This document shows positions 11,762-22,354 of a DNA stretch of 64,000 bases, in pieces. Within the stretch, counting starts at the first letter, position 1; each line of letters starts with the position of its first letter. The DNA comes from Vigna angularis. Its lineage: Eukaryota; Streptophyta; Magnoliopsida; Fabales; Fabaceae. Made by a program: the position numbers and the translations under genes. Where the stretch lies: assembly GCF_016808095.1 (NCBI RefSeq), contig NC_068977.1, positions 11,592,479-11,656,478 of the forward strand, read 5' to 3'. Under the pieces are notes generated by a model. The model was not told the origin of the DNA, made no database searches, and saw only the letters and a list, made by a program, of their open reading frames with translations.

Positions 11762-13577
11762 GTACATCCCCTTTATAAGGAGCCATGATCACCCTATTAG
11801 CTCTACACAATCTATCCACTAAGGCAACTCGTGCCAGTACCAACCATCTATATAAACGTATGTCTTCTTCCAAACCTTACCGCATCGTTCTTATTTAAAA
11901 CAAAAAGGACAATTTGAGTGATTCTCCACCGCAGCTTCGGACTTATCTCCTCTAGTCCTCAAGCTTCTCACATCAACTCTAAACTAAGCATGAGTTGTAA
12001 CCCTACGGGCGAGACATCCATCCCTTTCTACCCCCTCGCAAGAGGAAAGGGCGACACTCGAATTCCTGTCCCTTTTACCTCCCATTATGAAAAAAGAAAC
12101 TCATATCTTCCATTGCCTCTTAAAGACGAAAAGATCCACCTTTCTAAAAATCACAAGAGGAAATATGACGACTACCTTTCTATCCTTTCGAAAGAGGGGT
12201 ACAACCCCAAATTAACGAATTATAACCAGAAGACATACTAAAAACATAACTACCATCGCACATGGTTCCTTCAACACCATAACTCTCTCACTAAGCTAAA
12301 TAATGATAATAGAAAACCATTACCACTTTTCTTGTAACCCATCCTCTTCCCCTATCTCACACAAGAGTAGAGGATCTCTTTCCACATCCCCGCACAAGCG
12401 AAAGAGAAACCATAACTTTAAGGGTATCACCGTCAATCATACTAGATCACTTCCTACTCTTGAAAAAGTCAAGAGTAGCCCTCTAAGTATCTCATAACTC
12501 ATAGTTGGCTTACACAAATATGTCTATTCCCTGTCTAGACCCAAACTCATCCTAACTGAGTATACCCATTAATACTCGAAGAAAATACAAACACAACCAA
12601 TCTAGACAACCTTCATTCCTTCCAATAGACCAAACAAAGAGTTCAAGAAGGAACTTACATCCAATACCACACGTGAACCATTACACCATAGCATAAAACG
12701 TTCACCACAACATAAAACAAATACTCTGAACATATTATTCACAAAAACGAGTTTCAGTTTCTCCCCTTACTTGATTTTCCAAAGAGCTGCTAAGGTTCCT
12801 TTAGCTCCTAGCAAAAACGGGATGGTCTCTCCCCTCTCCAGTGGCAGCAACAACAACCTCTTCCTTCTCCTTGGGTCTTATGGTCCACTTTTCTCACTCC
12901 CTCCGATCAAGTTATGGTGCAAGAAGCAATAACTCTCTCTCGCGAACACTCCCTCTGTTAGAAGTAAAAAACTAGGGATATGGTTGTCGCACAATCTCTT
13001 ACGGCTACTCTCTATTTATCCTTTCCCTAGACTTAACCTAAATACAACCCAAACACACTCACCTTACCCTCTGTATTGGTTTGAAAATATTTTCTCATTT
13101 ACTCAAGATATTCAGTGTTAAAACCCCACCCAGTATTTCCTTTCTTAACCTAACCTAACTTCCTAAAATAACCAGACATTCATTAGGTTTAATACATGTT
13201 TTTAATTGCCATAATAGTGTTCTGGGATCTTAGTAATAATGACCTAAACAAGGAAAAAGGGACACTCTTCCAATGGTAAGAACCCTGGCCAAGACCAACT
13301 GAGTTCTCAGTTTATTTCTTTGAACCTAAAACTCTACGTGCTGTAGGTAGCAAAAGCAAAGGAAATATATATGGTAACCCTCGTCTCTTTCTCGTGCTTA
13401 ACGAATGAGAACTAAATTTCTCTTCCCTCATCCTTTTTAACTTTTCAACACTCAAAGTTAGCTCTCTCTTTCTCGAAACCAAACTAGACACAAGAAAAGA
13501 GAAGAGAATGAAAGTTTATTCTCTTTCCTGACCCAATACAATATTGTGTGTAGCAAAATACCGAACCTATGGTTCTC
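11762..13577 (-). mobile_element. Minus-strand long LTR (LTR B), part left of the MULE
   Basis: This segment continues at 21887-22354 on the other side of the MULE; there the LTR start, complement of GGGTCTTACA, is seen. It shares GGGCGAGACATC and GAGGAAAGGGxGACACTCGAA blocks with LTR A at 24100-24160. A degenerate series of CCTC(T)CACAAGAGGAAAG units runs from about 12040 to 12420. The TATA region is near 13010 (complement of CTATTTATCC). Open frames at 11918-12497 come from the repeated units and have no recognisable homology. Confidence 0.55.
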
Positions 13578-13976
13578 GGTTTTTGCACCAAATTAGGCAA
13601 ATATGCCCTCTTTATTACCAAAATAGGCAAAATTTGACCGAAAGTGAAGTCGTGGGGGGCAAAACGACTTCAAAGGAAGAAGTCGTGCCCTCCCTGCACG
13701 ACTTCACACTGTGCATAGCTACAGTGTTGAAGTCGTGCACCCCAAAAACGACTTCTGGGTCCTGTAATCGATTACATTGATTTGGTAATCGATTATAGAG
13801 TGTTGAAATCGTGACCCCTGTAGGACTGGAAATGTGTAGGCAGAAAACGTACTGGTAATCGATTACGACATTTCGGTAATCGATTACCAGGTTGGTTGTT
13901 TAACAAGAAGCACTCTGGTAATCGATTACAGGGTTTGTGTAATCGATTACCAGTGTGTTTTTGATTGGTTTATGAA
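13578..13976. repeat. Left terminal inverted repeat of the MULE
   Basis: It matches the complement of 21464-21876 over nearly its whole length with substitutions and small indels. The outer 100 bp is followed by six GAAGTCGT/ACGACTTC motifs in alternating orientation and then by GGTAATCGATTACxx palindromes. The inner edge is the shared CCAGTGTGTTTTTG(A/G)TTGG. Confidence 0.92.
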
Positions 13977-14109
13977 AATTATTTTGCATTTTACATATGT
14001 TATGTATTTATTGTGTTATAGGAAAAGAGAAAATAAATATTAATAAGAAATATTAATAGTAATATATCAGTCATCGATTTGATTACAATTGGGTAAGATT
14101 AAGAAATAA

Positions 14110-16160
14110 CTAATGACGAAAAGGACAATTTCCCCTATGATGACCTTCGTTGCGGCAGTAAGAGCATTTTTTTGGCTTATCTGGATTGGATTGATCCATT
14201 TCATTATGAAGCCTATTTGTAGATGGTCTTCCGGATGTCTTGCGTCGCATTTTAGGATCTGGTATGAAGTTTGGACCTGTATACACAGACCAATAATCTT
14301 GATTTTGGATTGGGTGAAATTGTACTTCGTATGCCTTGAAAATGTTATTAAGACTGTACACTGGATCGATTACTTGGGTTAGTGGGATATGCGAAAATGA
14401 ACAAACAACAATGACATGATGACATGGGAGACGAGTAGCCTGGAAGTGTCCACAATCACACCACCATTCATTTAGGCTGACCTTGTAGGAAAGTGGAACA
14501 GGGCGGTAGTGGTGAGGTGTTGAAATTTCCTGAACATCAAATTAGAATTTTCACGGTTGTAGCGATGAACATGACAAAATGCGGATTGTTATTGATTTTT
14601 CCTAATGATTTCGGCGATTTGTTCAGGATATTGGTGTCTTGCTTGTAGCATACAGTTTGCCTTTAATCCGCGTTCAACAAACTATGATTGTGTCCTCTCA
14701 AATGTTGTTCTGATGAGAGCACATATTGGTAATGAACGTGCTCCCTTTAAAATGGAGTTGGTGCACTCAGCAAGATTAGTCGTCATATGTCCATATCTTC
14801 TCCCTCCATCAAAAGCCTGAGACCATTTTTATAATGGGATTTTATCTATCCATTCAACTTGTTGTGGGTATTGGTTTCTCAATGCAGCAAGTTTTGCCGT
14901 GACAGTTGGTTGCTTGACCTCGTAAGCTGTAATGATGTAATAAATAAATAAATAAATTAAAGAATAATCTTAACAAAATTATAAAAGTATAAGTGTTTGA
15001 AGAATGTTTGTAGTAGTACCTAAATTGATGAATTGTTTTTTGAGGTCGTGATTTTTGAATTTGTTGTTGAAGTTGGATGCCAGATGACGTATGCAATACA
15101 CAGAGTTCAAACCATCTTGTTCCCAACCAACTTCTTCTGATCTTAAGGCGGATAGTATACCCTTTCCTCTGTCAGTGATGATGCAAATATTTTGTTGATG
15201 GCAAACATGCTCTCGAAGTAGTTGAAAGAACCATATCAAAGCCTCCTTTGTCTCACCTTCTACAATGGCAAAGGCCAATGGGAAAAGATTTCTATTGCCA
15301 TCTTGACCTATGGCGGTGAGCAAAGTTCCATGATATTTACCCGTTAGAAATGTACCATCAACTTGGACAATGAGTTTACAGTATTTGAATCCTTCTATGC
15401 AAGGACTGAAAGACCAGAAAACTCTTTCCATAATATAGCAATTATTGTCGGTTTGTCCATCAATATGCACCGGAGAACCAGTGCATTGTAAAATTGCACC
15501 TGGGTTTGCTTCCTTGACGGCATGCAACCACCTCGGCATGTGGTTATAAGAGTCCTCCTAGTCTCCAAACTCCATAGCAAGAGCCTTCTGTTTAGCGATC
15601 TAAGCTTTTCTGTATGACACAAAATATCCGAATCGACCCTTAATATCTGCAATCAAACTCTTGATTGGAATGGATGGGTTTGTCCGGATTGAATTTGATA
15701 TGATCGCGGCAATGTGAGTACTATCAAGATTTGTATGATCTTGAGATAGTATTGTTGAGAAACACGAATGTTGTCCGTCTATATTTTTGATTTCCCAATA
15801 TTTACGGACTTTGCTATAAGCTGCCCTTAGACGCCATTGACAACCGTTGTGATATTCCAGACAACGAATAACATAAATGTTGGGTTTGGACTCAACGACA
15901 GTGTATTTGTAACCGTTGGTTATGTGATAATGTTTGATTGCAAGAATAGTTTCCTCCTTTTACTGGAACTGCATACCTTGATTCAACTCTGGAACGAGAT
16001 GTGCAGATGATTGTGTGATGTGGTCGTCGTCGTTGTTGTCATCTACGAGTATGTTGTCTAATTCATCATCGCTGCTGAAGTCATCAACGTTATCCAATAT
16101 TAAAGGTTGTTCATCGATCAACTGCGATGATGAAGATCCTGGTAAGTTCCCTGATGCCAT
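14110..16160 (-). pseudogene. MULE transposase (mudrA-type), inactivated
   Basis: It would cut and paste the element by binding its inverted repeats. Reading from 16160 there is an acidic N-terminus, then a MuDR-type N-terminal zinc region (RCLEYHNGCQWRLRA, later HSC), the DDE core with VDGTFL and ITDRGKG (15539-14979), a GT-AG intron (about 14931-15020, donor in TTTAG/GTACTACT), a helical part with YGHMTTNLAECTNSILKG, a SWIM finger (WCDCGHFQATRLPCHH, near 14450) and a C-terminal zinc knuckle CSYCRNEGHHRGNC (14110-14361). At least five in-frame stops interrupt it (near 15960, 15600, 15560, 14835 and 14687). The domain order is that of plant MULE transposases. It is divergent from the two plus-strand genes, with the hairpin 16509-16648 between. 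Confidence 0.88.
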
Positions 16161-16508
16161 ATTTGAATAAATGTTGGGAAGAGTTTGTAAGATTGGAGAA
16201 GTAGGAGAGCTCTTGGACGTGCAGTTCGGATGTGAAGATGGAGTTCTTATAGAGCGTATAAGCGTTCATGAATATAGTGGGTGTTACGGTCTAAAATAGG
16301 AAGTACTAAACAATAATATAGCACTGTGACTATTTTGCAGTGTCCTCTCATATAAGCTTTTCTCCACTCGTTTTTTAAGTACTTATTGAGAAAATAATTT
16401 GTTTAATTGTTGTTAACAAATAAATAACGTAGAATTTATATTTATAATAATAATATAGTTTATAAATAATTAAAATTTAAAATACATAAATTATACAAAT
16501 AGAATTTA

Positions 16509-16648
16509 AAAAAAAAAATCAAAAAAGGGAAGTTGTGGGGGAGGGGGCACGACTTCAATAGGTGAAGTCGTGTACCCCCTACACGACTTCACCTATTGAA
16601 GTCGTGCCCTCCCCCCCCCCCCAACTTCCCTTTTTTGATTTTTTTTTA
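16509..16648. repeat. Near-perfect hairpin inside the MULE carrying inverted-repeat motifs
   Basis: The left arm (16509-16574) and right arm (16580-16648) are almost perfectly complementary with a 5-base CCCCC loop. The arms contain four GAAGTCGTG/CACGACTTC motifs, the same word that occurs six or seven times in each terminal repeat, plus G- and C-runs. It lies in the divergent intergenic region between the transposase and the mobile-domain gene. Confidence 0.9.
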
Positions 16649-17307
16649 AAAAAAAATCCTATTTATATAATTTTTACAATTTGAAATTCTTTTTCTAAAT
16701 TCTAATAAAATGCTTAAATATTGGATAATATTTTTACAATTCATAAAAATTGATTACATACATTTAATAATATTCATTAGAAATTTTTAAATGGTATTTA
16801 TGGATGCATCAATATTATGTGCTACGTGACAAGAGATTGTACACATGCATTGTCCACATTTGCCTCTGACCACCAATAATGCTATTCAACTTTGGTCTTC
16901 AACTTTGCTATTCAACTTTCCTATTGATGTTCCTATTCATTTGCATGCCTACATTTAGTGCATATTTTAGCTTCAATGCTACTACTATTCAATCACATGC
17001 CTCTCTTTTTTTTTGCAGGTTTGAAGATTCTTTGAAGAGCACTCATTACAACTTATATGAATTGTCATTTCCATGTCTTCATTCACGTGAGTTGAAGATT
17101 CTTAGGCATCAATGCTTCAACTTAAATTGGTGGAGGGTGCATTTCATTTCTCCCACCGTGTTTTGAGTTCCAATAGCCAAACCCCTTAACCATTGTCTTT
17201 GCTTTCATATCCCACTTGTCTACCCATTTCAATTGTGAGTTCCAATACCCAATGTACTTCTCCTTTCTCATTGCTTTAATAACCCACTTTCACCCACAAA
17301 ATTTAAT

Positions 17308-19259
17308 ATGGCTTCTACCCGTCAACTTCCCGTTGATATGTCCCTTCTACATCTACAAGATAAACACATCGTGAATTCTATTTGGGAAGGCAATGAACGA
17401 CTCATTTGCCCTCGAAGACATGCAATTTGGATTGCAAAGCATGTCCACGAAATTGATGAAAGAATAAAGAATATTCTATAGGCAGCAGGGTTTATCCATA
17501 TTTTGCAAGCATCAAGTATGGAGATAAATCACCAGTTAGTCACTGCTTTGGTTGAGAGGTGGAGAGTCGAGACTCATACTTTCCACTTGCCTCTTGGTGA
17601 AAGTACGATTACATTGGAAGACGTTGCATTACAATTGGGGCTTCCTATTGAAGGACATGTGGTGACTGGCATCAGTAGTGGTCCACTAACAGTTTTTTGT
17701 CATCAACTACTAGGAGATGTTCCTCCTGAGAATTGTGTAAGGGGCAACAGAATCAAGTTGTCATGGTTGAATAACACTTTTCGCCAATTGCCTCATGATG
17801 CAACCGAACAGGTTATTGAACAATACGCTAGAGCGTATATGTTGATCATAATTGGCAGTGTCATGATGCCAGATACATCTGCAAGCATGGTGCATTTGAT
17901 GTATCTTCCCCTATTGGCGGACCTGCAGAACGTTTCACAGTATAACTGGGGATCTGCCACGCTTTCCTGCTTGTATCGTGCCCTTGATCATGGGACTAGG
18001 GCTGACCAAGAGAATATCGGAGGGTGCATGATCTTGTTACAATGTTGGGCATGAGAAAGAATAACATGTCTTTCACCAGAATTACTTGATGTCACAGAAC
18101 ACGACATATCTTCTGGTGCAGTTTTTTCACTTGCAAAAAGATGGTGTCGCACAAAACAGTCAATATTCCAGGACACTACAACTGTCAAACAATTTCGTCA
18201 GAAAATAGACGACCTATCATCTAGACAGGTATTTTTCAACTGTGAACTTAATATTGTGTTATAAATTTTGTTAACATTTGATGGCTTAATTAGTAATACT
18301 TAAACCAAAAACTTCAATACTGTAGTTGGTATGGACACCGTATAGACATGGTGAAATTTCTCAACTCATTCAAGTAGAAGTGCCCCCGACATGTCGGGCA
18401 GTTGTGCCTCTTATATGTTTCTCTGTTGTAGAATACCAACAATCAAACCGTGTCATGCGACAATTTGGATTTCGACAAAATGTACCCCATCCACCGATGA
18501 ATCTAGATGAGGAACATAAACAAGATATGAGAGGACGCGCTGATTGGAATTGGTATGAACACCATCACCAGTGGATTGCATTGTGGAATGACCGGCATAA
18601 TCGTGTGTTCAACGGGATTCCTTTCCAGAAAAATGGTCACTTGTGAGATGAATCGGAGTATATGTAGTGGTATATAACTCATACCATCCGCTATATTGGT
18701 ATAATAGAAGATTCAACCGACGAAGAGGTACTACAATATTCCCTCCATATAAATTATGAAAGTGTTAATATCTTGTGTTCTTCACATCACACATTGTGTT
18801 TGGTAGTATGACATGGATCACGACGAATAGTTCCACCCGGCATCTCAATACCATGCATCTTCTTCATATCATGATCCACAAAGGTCTGCCTCTGACCATG
18901 TCAGCTATCAACATCCACCTCCAAATTCAAGGTTTCAACAAAACATCCCACCGACATCAACATATCCTGGGGTTCAGACCTCTTTTTCCGCCTTTCCACC
19001 ATCAACACCGTTCAGTGGAGGTCCTTCCAATTATTTTGGAACCTCGACAATGACTCCACCATCTTCATACCCACACGCTTCATCCTCACATAACGTGTAT
19101 CGACCGACATCTGATTTTCAAAACCTTCAACAGTGCAATGAAAGTCATCCCACGGATGAAGACCAACACACGCAGAGTCCCACACTTCAACAACAATCAC
19201 AAAGGCGAGGCCAACGACAACGACGAATACCACCGTGTGAGACTAGAGGACATAGATAG
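17308..19259 (+). pseudogene. Plant mobile domain (PMD, MAIN/MAIL-like) gene carried by the MULE, inactivated
   Basis: The plant mobile domain (PF10536 family) is found in host proteins such as MAIN and MAIL1 and in transposons; its molecular role in transposons is unclear. The start MASTRQLPVDM (17308) leads into RWRVETHTFHLPLGESTITL and VALQLGLPIEGHVVTG, the typical PMD opening. Exon 1 ends at 18228 with a GT donor; exon 2 begins at 18326 (LVWTPYRHGEI) and contains PLICFSVVEYQQSNRVMRQF and FGFRQNVP, diagnostic of the family. A further intron near 18728-18808 probably leads to a Pro/Ser/Gln-rich tail ending RRGQRQRRIPPCETRGHR. In-frame stops near 17479, 18052, 18644 and 18677 disable it. The tail is typical of transposon-borne PMD genes. 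Confidence 0.85.
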
Positions 19260-19439
19260 ACTGCTTGCCTTCTTTATTTATAAATATGTAATTTGTTTAT
19301 AATTTTTAATTAATGAATAACATTTATATCATCATAAACTGTTATCCTCTGATGTTATTATTGCATTCAACTTTATATAGAAATAAATTTTAATAGATAA
19401 TGCATTCAATCAATTCTAAAGCAAACAATAAATCAAAAT

Positions 19440-19829
19440 TTGTTCCTCCAAACACTGATAATTGATTACGAAAACCCTGTAATCGATTACCAGTAATTTA
19501 ATGTAAGGGGTCAAAAATTGGTGTAATCCATTACCTTGGAGGCTGGTAATCGATTACAGGCTTTCTGTAATCGATTACCAGATAACCACTGTAAGGACTT
19601 ACAGGATAATTTGTACTGTGCATGACCAGACTTACTAGTAATCGATTGCAGCGTTTTGGTAATCGATTACCAGAAACTTACTGTAAGGGGTGTACAAGAG
19701 TTGTTGTAATACATAACCAAATAGGCTGGTAATCGATTACAGGGTTTCTGTAATCGATTACCAGTGGGCTATGGTAATCGATTATAGAAAACCCGTAATC
19801 GATTACCAGCCCAACCCTAGTCTATAAAT
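19440..19829 (+). promoter_or_regulatory. AATCGATT array and TATA box of the MULE's second plus-strand gene
   Basis: About ten TAATCGATTA palindromes, mostly extended to GGTAATCGATTACA or TGTAATCGATTACCAG, lie between 19440 and 19810. A TATAAAT box follows at 19823-19829. The gene's ATG is 180-186 bp farther on, after a pyrimidine-rich leader. The layout is the same as upstream of the F1 Copia 3' ORFs. Confidence 0.7.
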
Positions 19830-20008
19830 TCAATTTTTTCTCTCTCCTCACGAACCCACACCACTCCCACTCCAGCAGCAGCGGCTCCCAGCGTCTTCCA
19901 TCCTCTCCAAGGTCCAAAATCATCTTCTCTTCCACCATTTTCACTTCAAAACACCATATTTTCACTCCCCTTTCAATTTTGTTCAATTTGCACCGATTGG
20001 ATTTTGAA

Positions 20009-21203
20009 ATGGCGGAATCTTCAAAAAGGCAAAGAGTAAGGGGGTCATCTTCTACAGGTGGGGGACGTCGCCGCCGTCAACCTTCACCAGTAGAAAACTC
20101 ACCGTCACCCTCACCACCACCCTCACCTACTGCTGAACACCAAAATCTTTAATTTTTAACTCCTGCACTAGCCCAAAGGTATTTCTCCTTATATAAAGAC
20201 CGTCAAATCATTGAGCCAAAATATCTAGATGACGATTATTTTGAGAGCCGTAGTTTTGAATTTTTGGCATGCTCAAAAATTTGGGATTGGATGAATTTTG
20301 CTGCGATTTTGCTCCATATTATTCTGATTTGGTACGTGTGTTTTATAGTAACCTCAAATTTGCTGAAAATGGAACAATGAAAACTAAGGTGAACAATGTC
20401 AAAATTATTATGAAACCCAGCATTTTTGCTTATATAGCCGATCTTCCCTCTGTTGGGTTGCCCTTTGAGGGGAAATTATTTGAGGATTGGGCCAATGAAT
20501 ACAATATAGACGTAGCCAGACAATTAATTTGTTTGCCACACAATCCCCCTACCAGTAGAATTCTAGCAGGGAATATGACAGTTGAGGCTAGAGTATACAT
20601 TATACTATATGTTGTGTTTTGTTTCCACGTGTTTCTAACTTTGCACAGGAAACCAAGAAAGATCTTCTGATAATGTGGATTATAATGATGGAAAAGCAGA
20701 TAAACTGGACCCATCTCATCCGACATAGGATGAAGAAGGCTTTGAGGCTAGGTGCTCCTTTACCATATCCAACTTTGGTCACCCGCATCCTGGAACATTT
20801 TCAAGTTCCACTAGAGGATGAAATATCTCTCCCATCTACTAGGCATTGGACAATATCAGGAGGAGTCATACAATCCTTTGGATTGACCCAAAATGCTGAC
20901 AACAGATGAGTGAACAGAAATTCTCCTCCTCCACCTCAACCTCAAAATCAACCACCTCCTCAACTACAACTACCACAAGTTCGTCAACAACAAACTAGTA
21001 GATTTGATGATGTCATGAAGGGGATAAACGATCTCCGAACATTTGTTGGGTACAACTTCAATACACTCAATGAAAGATTTGAACAATTGGAGTTGAACAT
21101 GGGTGACCGCTTCGATACTATTGATGCTCGAGTTGAGCATGTGAAGCACGACATTGAGTATCTGCGTCGTCATTTTGGTCCACATGGTGGATCATCTTCC
21201 TAG
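20009..21203 (+). pseudogene. MULE-borne homologue of the Copia 3' ORF ('putative plant transposon protein' type)
   Basis: The function is unknown. It starts MAESSKRQRVRGSSS, a basic serine-rich N-terminus like MAEPSRRRRRRSYASES in F1. The core has PYYSDLVRVFYSNLKF (near 20310), then SNFAQETKKDLLIMW and INWTHLIRHRMKKA with APLPYPTLVTRILEHF. These align position by position with YYPDL, FYYNLKAHN, SNLAQCLETDLMLM, INWASLISDTMVRAKR and AHLPYPLLISLICVYKG of the F1 3' ORF. A Pro/Gln-rich linker and a helical segment with coiled-coil character (FEQLELNMGDRFDTIDARVE) end at 21203. Breaks: a stop near 20151, frameshifts near 20270 and 20615 and a stop near 20907. It has its own promoter region. The domain name PF20167 is from memory; the homology to F1 and F2 is read directly. 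Confidence 0.8.
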
Positions 21204-21463
21204 ATGCCTTTCAATTTGTACTGTCCTTTTCTTTTAATTTTAGCTTGTTCCTTATGTAATGCACTTTTAATTCAATAAAATACTACAAATTTCATTTCTC
21301 ATTTCATCTGATGATTTTCTCTTATTTCTATTACATAAAATCATATACTCTTCCTATACAAAACAATACATCAAAATGTAATCAACAACAATCCGTGCTT
21401 ACACAAATTCATATCAATACACTTAATAAACTTCAAAATATGCACCACAATTACAATACAAAA

Positions 21464-21876
21464 TTTCAAAAACCAACCAAAAACACACTGGTAATCGATT
21501 ACAACAACCTTGTAATCGCTTACCAGAATGAATCTTGAACCAAATACAATCTGGTAATCGATTACAGAAGTGTTGTAATCGATTACCAGTGCTTTTTTGG
21601 CATACTTATTTGAAGTCGTGCAGGGTGGTCACGATTTCAACACTCTGTAATCGATTACCATTACAGAGTGAATCGATTACGGTCATCAGAAGTCGTTTTT
21701 GGGGTGCACGACTTCAACACTGTACATATGAACAGTGTGAAGTCGTGCAGGGGGGCACGACTTCTTCAATTGAAGTCGTTTGGGCCCCCCACGACTTCCC
21801 CATTTTCGTAATTTTGGTTGAATTTGCCCATTTTGGTAATATTATAGGCAAATATGCCTAGTTTGGTGCAAAAACC
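21464..21876. repeat. Right terminal inverted repeat of the MULE
   Basis: Inverted copy of 13578-13976. It holds seven GAAGTCGT/ACGACTTC motifs and several AATCGATT palindromes; the outermost 12 bases GGTGCAAAAACC are the exact complement of the left end. Confidence 0.92.
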
Positions 21877-21886
21877 TATGGTTCTC

Positions 21887-22354
21887 TCTCTTCAAACATG
21901 TAAAAAAGTACAAGTGCACATGAAAAAAAGAAAAACGAACGACAATTACTTCTTTTGCCAGAGAGGTAACATGTGGCCAAAAGAAGACATAAAGCACATC
22001 TCTCTCTCACGTCATTGTGGGCCAACGCGAGCCCACATCAACCAATCAGAAAAAGATAAAAAGGGAGTAAATGAAGAGCCTATGCAAGATCTGAACCTAG
22101 AGTCTAAAGCAAACTTGCACATGCAAACACACAACTACACCACTTCTTTTTCACTAATATAATAACACAAACACTTGTATTTAAACACTACTTCCAACCT
22201 TTTTCGAAATTTAAATAAAAATTAATGTTAATTAATTTTTTATCCACTTCCTTAATACTTTCTTCACACCAACATACACCTTAATTAATTATTTAATACC
22301 ATAAGATATAATAATAAAATAAAAAGATATTTTTTATTTTATACGGGTCTTACA
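21887..22354 (-). mobile_element. LTR B, part right of the MULE, with the LTR start
   Basis: On the minus strand the LTR begins TGTAAGACCC at 22354. At 22081-22148 this strand has a tRNA-like stretch (GTGGTGTAGTTG, then TCTAGGTTCAGATC) comparable to those in LTR A and LTR C. The sequence just inside the LTR start (TTATTTAATACCATAAGATA) resembles the end of LTR A at 26360-26380. Confidence 0.55.

Larger units (their letters stand above)
13578..21876. mobile_element. 8.3-kb Mutator-like element (MULE) with long terminal inverted repeats
   Basis: Both ends start GGTTTTTGCACCAAAxTAGG reading inwards and are flanked by a perfect 10-bp direct repeat, TATGGTTCTC, at 13568-13577 and 21877-21886. MULEs characteristically make 9-11-bp target duplications and often have long inverted repeats; here the repeats are about 400 bp. 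Inside are a minus-strand mudrA-type transposase pseudogene and two plus-strand pseudogenes, a plant-mobile-domain gene and a gene resembling the Copia 3' ORF. All three carry stops, so this copy cannot move on its own. It inserted into LTR B, whose halves can be joined across it. Confidence 0.92.

Noticed and set aside
14113..14820. Plus-strand ORFs at 14113-14382 and 14605-14820
   Set aside because: They are antisense shadows of the MULE transposase SWIM and C-terminal regions.
19440..19810. Regularly recurring AATCGATT palindromes as a CRISPR-like array
   Set aside because: The genome is plant, spacing is irregular, the repeats are 12-16 bp palindromes and there are no cas genes.
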